Below are positions 56,673 to 63,636 of a stretch of 64,000 bases of DNA, piece by piece. Source of the DNA: Puniceicoccus vermicola (GTDB lineage Bacteria; Verrucomicrobiota; Verrucomicrobiia; Opitutales; Puniceicoccaceae); NCBI RefSeq assembly GCF_014230055.1, contig NZ_JACHVA010000080.1, forward strand, positions 60,113 to 124,112, given 5' to 3'. The first letter of the stretch is position 1. Every line of letters starts with the position of its first letter. The notes under the pieces are model-generated. The model worked only from the letters and a program-made list of their open reading frames with translations, did not search any database and had not been told where the DNA came from. A program made the position numbers and the translations under genes.

Positions 56673-57010
56673 GGGCTTCAGCCCCGGCTTTCGTTGGAGC
56701 GGGATGGACTGTTGCGGATTTTTCGATAGTCGTCGAGTGTTTCAACTGCCGATCCGGCGCGGGAGCGCAGCCTGAAGGCGGGCCCTACAATGGCCCATTT
56801 CGACCCCTAAAAAAAGTTTAGGGAATTCTTTCATTCACCCGTTTGGTCAATCGATATTCTACAATTGCCAAGGCCGAGCGATACGGTTGTGGGGAAATTA
56901 CCCATGCGAACCGATGTTTTTGTGGGGGATTTTCCCATGTCCGGGAAATAAATCGTAACTTTTTCTATTATCGGTTGACTTTAAAAATAAAAAACGGCGT
57001 TTCCAGAGCA
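56657..57010. other. spacer with twin operator-like boxes
   Basis: Between the IS4 end and the DUF1573 start codon. The sequence carries two 20-base near-identical palindromic boxes (described separately) and the AT-rich stretch TTGACTTTAAAAATAAAAAA near 56975. No gene is supported here; the long open frame beginning at 56843 is only the upstream extension of DUF1573. Confidence 0.55.
56887..56939 (+). promoter_or_regulatory. two near-identical palindromic boxes upstream of DUF1573
   Basis: TTGTGGGGAAATTACCCATG at 56887-56906 and TTGTGGGGGATTTTCCCATG at 56920-56939: 17 of 20 bases identical, start-to-start distance 33 bases (about three helical turns), both with GGGG...CCC arms. They lie 70-120 bases before the DUF1573 ATG at 57011, in a place for regulator binding. 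No regulator is identified. Confidence 0.45.
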
Positions 57011-57706
57011 ATGATTGATCTGATTTCAGTTACTAGGGTTGTCGGGCTAGGAGCACTACTTGTGATCGCCTCCGGAAGTGCGCTTGCGGATTTGTCGTTC
57101 GAAGAGCGAGTTTGGAAAGAGACGGCGGGAGTCTCGCAGGAGAAGGTGGAGTTCGCGTTTCCGTTTGAGAACTCGGGAGAAACGGAGGTGACGATCACCG
57201 AGATCAAATCGTCCTGTGGCTGCACGACGGCGAAGCTCGACAAGAAAACGTATGCGCCTGGAGAATCCGGAGAGATCACGGGCACATTCAACATAGGTTC
57301 CCGCCAAGGGCTGCAGCGCAAGACGGTACGTCTGACCACCGACTCGGTGGCCCAGCCTCAGATTCTGCTCACCCTCGAGGTCGATATTCCCAAGCTGGTC
57401 TCCATCGAGCCCGGAATGCTTCTCTGGCGCAAGGGTGAGGTTCCCGATGTGAAGACCTTGAAGATCCTTCCGAATGAAGAGATGGGCGTTGAGATCGCCG
57501 GGATCGATCTTGAGGCCGAGGGGGTTTCGATCGAAATGTTGGACGTTGAGCCCACTGGAGCCGCAGAAGTCGAAGGGACGGGGGTTCGGGAAGCCCTGGT
57601 CACGGTGGCATCGACTGAGGCACCCAATCGGGGGTTGATTCGAATCACGGCAATGCTGCCGGATGGTCAGGAAAAGTTGTACTTCGCCCACGCGTTGGTG
57701 AGATAA
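57011..57706 (+). CDS. secreted DUF1573-domain protein
   Basis: 231 residues from the ATG at 57011; the upstream open frame to 56843 is not used because the signal peptide begins here (MIDLISVTRVVGLGALLVIA, cleavage after ALA). The DUF1573 core is clear: FPFENSGETEVTITEIKSSC, the twin cysteines SSCGCTTAKLDKK, then YAPGESGEITGTFNIGSRQG. This is an immunoglobulin-like, probably periplasmic or surface domain common in Bacteroidota and PVC bacteria, with unknown function. It lies first in the cluster leading to the alpha/beta hydrolase and exported-protein genes and probably has its own promoter behind the two palindromic boxes. Confidence 0.92.
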   Translation: MIDLISVTRVVGLGALLVIASGSALADLSFEERVWKETAGVSQEKVEFAFPFENSGETEVTITEIKSSCGCTTAKLDKKTYAPGESGEITGTFNIGSRQGLQRKTVRLTTDSVAQPQILLTLEVDIPKLVSIEPGMLLWRKGEVPDVKTLKILPNEEMGVEIAGIDLEAEGVSIEMLDVEPTGAAEVEGTGVREALVTVASTEAPNRGLIRITAMLPDGQEKLYFAHALVR

Positions 57707-57718
57707 TGGGAGGGGTTC

Positions 57719-57812
57719 TCACAGAGGCGCAGAGCACTCGGAGATTTGGAGTATCGAGATGATTCAATTGAACCGTTATAAGCTCCTCTGTGTGCTCCGT
57801 GCTTCCGTGAGA
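57719..57812. repeat. inverted pair of CTCTGTG(T)GCTC-type dispersed repeat
   Basis: TCTCACAGAGGCGCAGAGCA at 57719 onward is inverted relative to CTCCTCTGTGTGCTCCGTGC and TTCCGTGAGA up to 57812; together they can fold into a long hairpin across the start of the hydrolase gene. A third copy, TTTCCTCTGTGTGCTCTGCG followed by CCTCATGCC, lies at 59011-59040. Simple-sequence repeats of the form CTCTGTGTGCTCTGTG are a known annoyance in PVC genomes. Confidence 0.7.
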
Positions 57813-58619
57813 GAAAGATGCGTTGGAGTAATTCGCGTCCTGCTGGCCCTCCTCCTGGTCGCTGGCCCTCTCGCGGCTGAAGATCTTTTCGAGCATCGCG
57901 CCTTGCCAACAACTGGCAAAGAGGAGGCGGTGTTGGTCCTTTGTCCGGGGATGAATGGAGACGGGGCCTTTTTCCTTGAGGAAACCCCTTGGCGGGAGTT
58001 TGCCGATCGGCACGCTCTCGGGTTGATGGCGATTCATTATACTTCGCCCGCCGGGCCCATGTATTCTGATGCGCGCCAGGGCTATTACTGGCCTGAACAG
58101 GGTTCTGGAGAGGCTCTGTTGAAGGAGATACAGGAGGTTTACGGCAAAGACCTGCCGATTCTTATCTATGGATTTTCGGGGGGAGCCCATTTTGTGAGCC
58201 GTTTCTCCGAGTGGGTGCCCGAGCGGGTCATCGCCTGGTCGGCCTATTCGGCCCAGTTCTGGGATTCGCCGTCCGAGAGCGAGATCCTTCCTCCCGGCAT
58301 CGTCGCCTGCGGCGAGCAGGATGGCGTTCGCTGGTTTCCGAGTTTCGCTTACTTTTATGAAGGTCGCCGCCTTGGCAAGCCGTGGACATGGGTGAGCTTG
58401 GAGGGGACGGGTCATGTGCGTAATGGTGATTTCGAGCAGTTCGTGCGGGAATTTTTCGGCGAGGTGCTTCACGGGGACGAATCTTCGTCTCCGGTTCTGG
58501 TCGATGTCCTTTCCGGCGAAACCATCGACGCGGATGAAGTCCTGCTCCAGCCGGGGCTGGCGGCCATTCTTCCCTCGGACGCATTGGTCGAGTCGTGGCG
58601 AACCCTTCACGCGCCATAA
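57759..58619 (+). CDS. secreted alpha/beta-hydrolase-fold protein
   Basis: 286 residues with an N-terminal hydrophobic signal (GVIRVLLALLLVAGPLAAED). The alpha/beta-hydrolase core has the nucleophile elbow LIYGFSGGAHFVSRF (GxSxG-like, Ser near 140) and a C-terminal His in LEGTGHVRNGDFEQF; ACGEQDGVRWFP is a plausible acid strand. The start is uncertain: ATG 57759 includes 15 residues encoded by the dispersed CTCTGTG repeat; a GTG at 57807 gives MRERCVGVIRVLLALLL, a neater signal peptide. Substrate unknown (esterase, carboxypeptidase-like or dienelactone hydrolase-like are all possible). No close gene partners except the downstream small peptide 46 bases later. Confidence 0.75.
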   Translation: MIQLNRYKLLCVLRASVRERCVGVIRVLLALLLVAGPLAAEDLFEHRALPTTGKEEAVLVLCPGMNGDGAFFLEETPWREFADRHALGLMAIHYTSPAGPMYSDARQGYYWPEQGSGEALLKEIQEVYGKDLPILIYGFSGGAHFVSRFSEWVPERVIAWSAYSAQFWDSPSESEILPPGIVACGEQDGVRWFPSFAYFYEGRRLGKPWTWVSLEGTGHVRNGDFEQFVREFFGEVLHGDESSSPVLVDVLSGETIDADEVLLQPGLAAILPSDALVESWRTLHAP

Positions 58620-58665
58620 GTCTAAGAAAATCTTCTATAAACCGAAAAGTAAAAACAGAATAACT

Positions 58666-58869
58666 ATGAAAACAAAAATATTACTCGCAGCGCTGTTGGC
58701 ACTCGGACTGCTAGGCGGTTGGGCCGCTGTGAACACTGACTCGATTTTCCTGGGTGATCCAATACTGCTGTCTTCTGACTGCGACGATGACGATGACGAT
58801 GACGATGATAATGACGAGGGCGGTGGAGGTGGTCCTTCCGACAGTATGCCAAACCAAATTCCTGCCTGA
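58666..58869 (+). CDS. small exported Asp-rich peptide
   Basis: 67 residues from the ATG at 58666, in the same frame as a longer spurious open frame. It reads MKTKILLAALLALGLLGGW, a basic-then-hydrophobic signal sequence, then SIFLGDPILLSSDC followed by an acidic tail of nine Asp residues, Asn-Asp-Glu and five Gly, ending NQIPA. The acidic run is encoded by alternating GAT/GAC codons, a likely source of length variation. It contains one cysteine just before the acidic run. I do not recognise the family; a role in divalent-cation binding is a guess. It is between the hydrolase and the YD-like gene on the same strand. Confidence 0.55.
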   Translation: MKTKILLAALLALGLLGGWAAVNTDSIFLGDPILLSSDCDDDDDDDDDNDEGGGGGPSDSMPNQIPA

Positions 58870-59034
58870 GGGCTGGGGAAAATTCCTCACGGATGCGCTG
58901 AACACACAGAGAAATAGTAGAAGTATAATTGGAACTGCGGTAAAGTCGTGATGACGGATCGAAAGAGCGCGGAGACGTGGGTTGCAGGGACCAATCGTCT
59001 TGACGAGGATTTTCCTCTGTGTGCTCTGCGCCTC

Positions 59035-60042
59035 ATGCCTGCCCGCCGGAGTGCCCGCAGGACGAAGGCGGATGAGAGACCTCAGCGTTGGATCGGTCTC
59101 CTTCTCTCTCTTGTTCTTCTCCAGTGCCTACTTATTCCCAATGTCTCTGCTTCAATTACGAATTGGGACCCGCTGCCTACGCCTGTCGGCAACGCAAATT
59201 TCCGGGGCTATGCGCAGATTGAGCGGCATCTTGGTTCCTGGAGTCTTCCCAACGGGACAGAGATCCCTCTCCACTTGGTTCTGCAGAGCGATCCGACGTT
59301 CGAGCCGGGGCCGCTCGGCCCGGGGTGGCACTTTCCGTTCTTCCGCAGCGATTTTGTGCGGGTGAAGGACTACGAGGCGGTATGGGAGGTGCCCAATGGT
59401 CGCCGAATGTTCTTTCCGCGAGATCGGCAGGAGGAAGAATCGGATGAGGATGAACAGATTTTCCGTTCCCGGGACGGGGAGTGGACGGCGGTTTGGGAGA
59501 AGGATCGGGATGAGATCGAGGCGACCGTGACTTCAACTGAGGACCCGGCTTGGTGGTTTCACTATGAAGAAGGTCGTTTGCATTCCTTTCAAATGGGTGA
59601 GGAGAGCCCAGAATATCAGGTCGATTGGCTTGGCGGAAGTAATTACCCGCGGATGATTCGTCCGTCCAACCGTCGCGAAGGTCCGGTGGAGATCGTTTAT
59701 GCCGGGCGAACTCCGGAGGCGATTCGGATCGAAGATCGTGTGTGGCATATCGAAATGGGGAAGGGCGACTGGACCGCCCCTGACGGGAGGTCGGACTATT
59801 CAGATTACCGCGTGAACTTTCTCACCGAGTTGGTCAATCCGGACGGAGATATCGAGGCTTTCGTCTACGAGAAAGGAGAATTGAATGAGCGGACGGTGGG
59901 AGTGTTGGATCAGCCGGGAATAACGAAGGTCGTCCGCCTTCCGGTAAACCGTCTAAGCCTGCGGGATGCGGGGGGGAGTGGATCGCGGCTTTCTCGCGTG
60001 GGAGGCCCGCAGCGGATTCCTGGTCGAAGATTCCGGGGGTGA
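59035..60042 (+). CDS. N-terminal part of a secreted YD/RHS-like protein
   Basis: The first frame of a split gene: open from 58948, with the preferred ATG at 59035 because the earlier codons are repeat DNA. MPARRSARRTKADERPQRWI then GLLLSLVLLQCLLIPNVSAS forms a signal peptide. The mature protein begins with NANFRGYAQIERHLGSWSLP and PLHLVLQSDPTFEPGPLGPG (the LPNG...LPL...GPLGxGW pattern seen before YD repeats), then several strand-rich units such as WHIEMGKGDWTAPDGRSDYS and FLTELVNPDGDIEAFVYEKG. This frame ends at 60042. The sequence picks up in the +1 frame after a run of seven G at 59970-59976, so it is probably one protein with the entry at 59966. Confidence 0.6.
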   Translation: MPARRSARRTKADERPQRWIGLLLSLVLLQCLLIPNVSASITNWDPLPTPVGNANFRGYAQIERHLGSWSLPNGTEIPLHLVLQSDPTFEPGPLGPGWHFPFFRSDFVRVKDYEAVWEVPNGRRMFFPRDRQEEESDEDEQIFRSRDGEWTAVWEKDRDEIEATVTSTEDPAWWFHYEEGRLHSFQMGEESPEYQVDWLGGSNYPRMIRPSNRREGPVEIVYAGRTPEAIRIEDRVWHIEMGKGDWTAPDGRSDYSDYRVNFLTELVNPDGDIEAFVYEKGELNERTVGVLDQPGITKVVRLPVNRLSLRDAGGSGSRLSRVGGPQRIPGRRFRG

Positions 60043-60853
60043 CTACACGGTGACCAGCAAGGGATTGGATCCGGAGCAGCCGGATTTCGCAGAGAATCAG
60101 AGCAAGGGAGGTATTGCTCCATATTCAGTACGCATCGAGAAGCAGCTGGAGGACGGGTCGCTAGAATTGTGGAGCTATAACTATCGAACGGGAGTCCGGG
60201 AAAGGACCGATTCGTCAACGGGCGAGGTTTTTCGCGAGACGTTTATTGTTTCACCGGGTCCGGCTTATGGGGAACTGCGCAGGAGGGAGAAAAAGGGTGC
60301 TTCCGCGGAATCGTGGAAATTGATCGAACAGCGAGCCTATAACCCGGATGGACGCCTGATTCGGGTGATTGGCGGCAATGAAGTCCGGGAGCTGGTATGG
60401 GAAGAGCGAGGAGAGTTTTCCCGAGTGCAAGAGTTCGTCGAAGGAGAGCTGACAAAGGAGCGGGTATTCGAAAACGGCCGTCGAGTTCGGACAACCGAGT
60501 GGGGAGAGGGTAAACCGACGACTTATACCTACGAGTTAGAAGGTGGACAAGAAATCGTGCGCCAGTTCGTAGAAGGCGAATGGCAATGGACGCGGATTTG
60601 GAACAGCAGCGGGCGGATTGTCTACGGGAATAACAATGAGGGCTTCGAATCGATTTTTCGCTATGGCTCTGATGGAATCAGAGAGGTCCTCCAGAAGCGC
60701 CCGGACGGGAAGGATTTCCTTGTGCGGACTTCCGAGGGCGAGTCGGTTCGTATTACTGATCCAGAAAAAATCTCGGCGTGGCTGTCGGACCAGACTTTGA
60801 CTGGTTCTCATTTTCGAAAGGCCTGGATGTTTGAGGGGTCAATGAATGATTGA
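59966..60853 (+). CDS. C-terminal part of the YD/RHS-like protein
   Basis: The second frame of the split gene (295 residues in the annotated frame, of which the part after 59977 is meaningful). It has repeated YD-type units with turn-and-strand pattern: SLELWSYNYRTGVRERTDSS, AYNPDGRLIRVIGGNEVREL and GIREVLQKRPDGKDFLVRTS. It has no signal peptide of its own, showing that it is a continuation of the gene upstream. With the first piece it would make a protein of about 600 residues. The G7 homopolymer at the junction is the probable frameshift site, either a sequencing error, decay or phase variation. It ends 29 bases before the next gene. Confidence 0.6.
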   Translation: MRGGVDRGFLAWEARSGFLVEDSGGDYTVTSKGLDPEQPDFAENQSKGGIAPYSVRIEKQLEDGSLELWSYNYRTGVRERTDSSTGEVFRETFIVSPGPAYGELRRREKKGASAESWKLIEQRAYNPDGRLIRVIGGNEVRELVWEERGEFSRVQEFVEGELTKERVFENGRRVRTTEWGEGKPTTYTYELEGGQEIVRQFVEGEWQWTRIWNSSGRIVYGNNNEGFESIFRYGSDGIREVLQKRPDGKDFLVRTSEGESVRITDPEKISAWLSDQTLTGSHFRKAWMFEGSMND

Positions 60854-60882
60854 AGATCGGAAAATAGCGGAAAGAAAAACAT

Positions 60883-62484
60883 ATGAAGATATTTAAGGTA
60901 GTTATGGGTTTGTCGGGCATCCTTTGCCCATTTTTGGTACTGGCCCAAAGTGACCCATGTGTTTGTCCGGGCGATCAGCCATACGCAGGTCAGGACGAAT
61001 GCGGTAATAATGTTTGTGATCCGGCGGATGTGGGCACCTATCCTTACACAAGTGCTTGCGGAATTGGAACCTGCGATTCGAGTTTGGACGGTGATTATCC
61101 ATACAACGACGCATGTGGGAACGGTGTTTGTCATGAGGATATGGAAGGTGAATACCCGTTGAGTTCATACGACTGTGATGGCGACGGCGTTTTGGATACA
61201 TGCGTAGACGATATGTACGAGGACGCTTGCGGAAATCTTACCTGTGATTCTAGTTTGGATGGAGAATTTCCTCTAGATGCTTATGATTGTGACAGCGACG
61301 GGGAGTTGGATTCATGCGAGCCCTGTGGAAGTGTTGAGATTGCGGGACTTAGTTTTCGCAAAGTGACCGATTCTATTAATTTGTCTGCGAGCTCAGAAGA
61401 ACTAGAGGGGGATAATTTTACATGGTCTGTTGAGGATGGGGATATAGATCTGCAATCTACAACGGGTTCAACAATCCAAGTGAGCGGAAATACATTGGGC
61501 ACGGCCACCATCAAAGCCACACATGAGGATAGTGGCATTTCGGCGACACATCAGGTTACTACTTATCACGTTGTAGCTACTCATTCAAACACGGAGTATT
61601 GCGATGGTGAACAAGTATCTATTACACTGGTAACTACACCCGAATCGGTTGAATCGGAAATTAGTAATGTGGATGTCATCGCGAAAAAGCCTGATGGATC
61701 CACGAATTTCGTAAATGTGGAAAATAGCGGAACGACTTTACAGAAAGCAAGCCAGGGCGATGAATTGAAGTGGATCAGCGGAGAATTTGGAGCTATGTGG
61801 TATTCCAGTGGGCAGGGAGATTGTAATAACCCGCTGATTGTTGATTACACACTTACGGCTACTTATGAAATTGAGGGGGAGGAAGAAACAGTTACGTTAA
61901 GTGGATTTAGTGTGAATGCTTCACCCGATGGTTCAACTCCTTGCTTAGAGGGTTCAGGAAGTGTTCAGCGTGATTGGTTTGATGGCTTTCCTAGCTACGA
62001 GTTCGCGCCTATTGAAGGAGATGAGGAGCATTGGAAAATGGAAATTGTAGGTATCGGAACATTGGTGAGAGATGTTCATGCCTCAGCGATTACTGGAAAT
62101 ACTTCGTCAAATTCGCAATTTTATCCTATGATTCTGCATGAAGAAGAATTTCATGTCGACCAAATTGAGGGTAATGTTTCAAGTGTAATTGATCCGGCAA
62201 AGCATTTTAGTGTAACATATGTCTATGATAATGAGATATCGAATTTCGAATCTATTGTAGACCTTGGTCCAAACCCGACGACAGCAGAAGTGGAGGCTGC
62301 GGCGGATGCGGAGACCGCATTTGTTGGCGACAAGATGGAAGAGCATTTTGACGACACTGTTCAGGAACTCGGTCAGGATCCGAATTATCGTTGTCCTATT
62401 GAGCAACAAGCCAAAAATGCTGTAGGATCTCTCTTTCATTTGACTTATTATTGTGCGTATCAGCAAACAGGGACTTGCCCATAA
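60883..62484 (+). CDS. secreted Cys-rich repeat protein with calcium-type motifs
   Basis: 533 residues, starting MKIFKVVMGLSGILCPFLVL, a good signal peptide. Residues 38-150 are four cysteine repeats of the form CGN-x-x-C-D-x-x-x-x-G-x-YP: CGNNVCDPADVGTYPY, CGIGTCDSSLDGDYPY, CGNGVCHEDMEGEYPL and CGNLTCDSSLDGEFPL. The last two are followed by YDCDGDGVLDTC and YDCDSDGELDSC, resembling thrombospondin-type-3 or EF-hand calcium loops with paired cysteines. The next region (about 150-350) is beta-rich and Ig-like. The tail has MILHEEEFHVDQIEGN, near but not equal to HExxH, and several paired cysteines. Composition is visibly AT-richer than the core of the window. I do not recognise the family. Confidence 0.7.
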   Translation: MKIFKVVMGLSGILCPFLVLAQSDPCVCPGDQPYAGQDECGNNVCDPADVGTYPYTSACGIGTCDSSLDGDYPYNDACGNGVCHEDMEGEYPLSSYDCDGDGVLDTCVDDMYEDACGNLTCDSSLDGEFPLDAYDCDSDGELDSCEPCGSVEIAGLSFRKVTDSINLSASSEELEGDNFTWSVEDGDIDLQSTTGSTIQVSGNTLGTATIKATHEDSGISATHQVTTYHVVATHSNTEYCDGEQVSITLVTTPESVESEISNVDVIAKKPDGSTNFVNVENSGTTLQKASQGDELKWISGEFGAMWYSSGQGDCNNPLIVDYTLTATYEIEGEEETVTLSGFSVNASPDGSTPCLEGSGSVQRDWFDGFPSYEFAPIEGDEEHWKMEIVGIGTLVRDVHASAITGNTSSNSQFYPMILHEEEFHVDQIEGNVSSVIDPAKHFSVTYVYDNEISNFESIVDLGPNPTTAEVEAAADAETAFVGDKMEEHFDDTVQELGQDPNYRCPIEQQAKNAVGSLFHLTYYCAYQQTGTCP

Positions 62485-62498
62485 CTAAGCTTAAAAAA

Positions 62499-63299
62499 AT
62501 GATTTTAAAAATATTTATCTATCTATTCGGAATGCACTTACTTGTTTGTGGTTGTTTGTATTCAAAAAACTTTTACGATCATGACGTGGCAAATTATATA
62601 GTGGAACAAGTTTTTGAGGGAGATCGATTGTTTGCCGTGGTGAAACGATACGAACATGGATCAGGAAACTACTCTGCGTATCGTTTTGAAGACGGATCTA
62701 GAATTTGGGGCGAAATCCCTCCAGGTGAGAAGGTCTCTGAGTTTCGCTTGAAAAATAGCATTAGACCGCTTGTGGTCGAAGCTGACTTCTGCGGGAAACT
62801 GGATTCAACTGTATTTATTGGTACACCCGAAAGGGTCGTCATCTTCGGTGAGGGCAATCCAACTTATGTTGGCATGTCTGGTTCGGGTAGTAGATGGTTT
62901 GTTATCGGCGAGAAGGTCGTGGACGCAAATGGAAATTTGAAGAAGAAATTCGAGGAGCGCTACCGGGATGTTGCAAATGCAATTCCGCTTAAGTCGGGGC
63001 GGCTCATTCACATTGACGAGCCTCTTGGGTTGAATATTTATAGTTTGAAGTTTACGCGTGCTGAAAAGCCATCTTATTTGGTTGAGTTGAGCGAGATAGA
63101 AATGAATGATCTGTCGAAGATTTTGAGTGCTATTTGCTCCCTTCGAGCTAACATTGATTCGTTAAATCATTTTGATCGTTCTTCGGTGATGATGGAAGAT
63201 TTTATTGAACTTGAAGAAGAGATCAGAACCGAATTTGGGGTAGAGGTTTTTAAGAGCTGCATGGAACAGCTCACTACTCTCCAGTCAGGTGTTCGTTGA
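62499..63299 (+). CDS. hypothetical putative lipoprotein
   Basis: 266 residues from the ATG at 62499 (the frame is open from 62451 but the earlier residues overlap the upstream gene). MILKIFIYLFGMHLLVCGCL is hydrophobic with a lipobox-like LVCGC; the acylated Cys would be residue 19. The mature part is mixed charge with no recognised domain (YRFEDGSRIWGEIPPGEKVS; FIGTPERVVIFGEGNPTYVG). It lies 14 bases after the Cys-rich gene, on the same strand and in the same AT-rich compositional block, so it is likely co-transcribed. An immunity or accessory role for the upstream secreted protein is a possible hypothesis but not supported by any motif. Confidence 0.6.
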   Translation: MILKIFIYLFGMHLLVCGCLYSKNFYDHDVANYIVEQVFEGDRLFAVVKRYEHGSGNYSAYRFEDGSRIWGEIPPGEKVSEFRLKNSIRPLVVEADFCGKLDSTVFIGTPERVVIFGEGNPTYVGMSGSGSRWFVIGEKVVDANGNLKKKFEERYRDVANAIPLKSGRLIHIDEPLGLNIYSLKFTRAEKPSYLVELSEIEMNDLSKILSAICSLRANIDSLNHFDRSSVMMEDFIELEEEIRTEFGVEVFKSCMEQLTTLQSGVR

Positions 63300-63636
63300 G
63301 ATAGGAGCATAGGAGAGAACTTCGAACAACTGGGATTTTTCCGCCATACTGGAGTTAGAGTCGAATTTTTGGTCACATGAAGGCTGAATTTGTAAATTCA
63401 GAATGGATTTTTGAGCGGGTTTCCCTGCTCATCCCTCCCATTCGGGCACTGTGGAGCCAAGAATCATGTTCGGAAAAAGGCATAGTGGTCGAAGTTGTAG
63501 GTGAGATTGGTCAGGCAGATTTCGATTCGGGCCCTTCGGATTCCGATAGGTAACGTCCCAAAAGTTTCGCAAAATTGAAAAGAGTGCCTTTCCGCCGATT
63601 ATCCGGTAGGCAGTTGGTTAACGACAACTAACAGCC
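63300..63636. other. island-IS256 spacer
   Basis: About 340 bases without a supported gene. The outer end of the IS256-family element is probably around 63540-63560 (GGTAACGTCCCAAAAGTTTC), since IS256-type ends often begin with a short GT-rich inverted repeat and the transposase follows within about 100-150 bases; the right end lies outside the window, so it cannot be confirmed. Confidence 0.4.

Noticed and set aside
62130..62165. HEEEFH as an HExxH zinc-protease motif
   Set aside because: There are three residues between the Glu and the second His instead of two, so it does not match; kept only as a remark in the entry.
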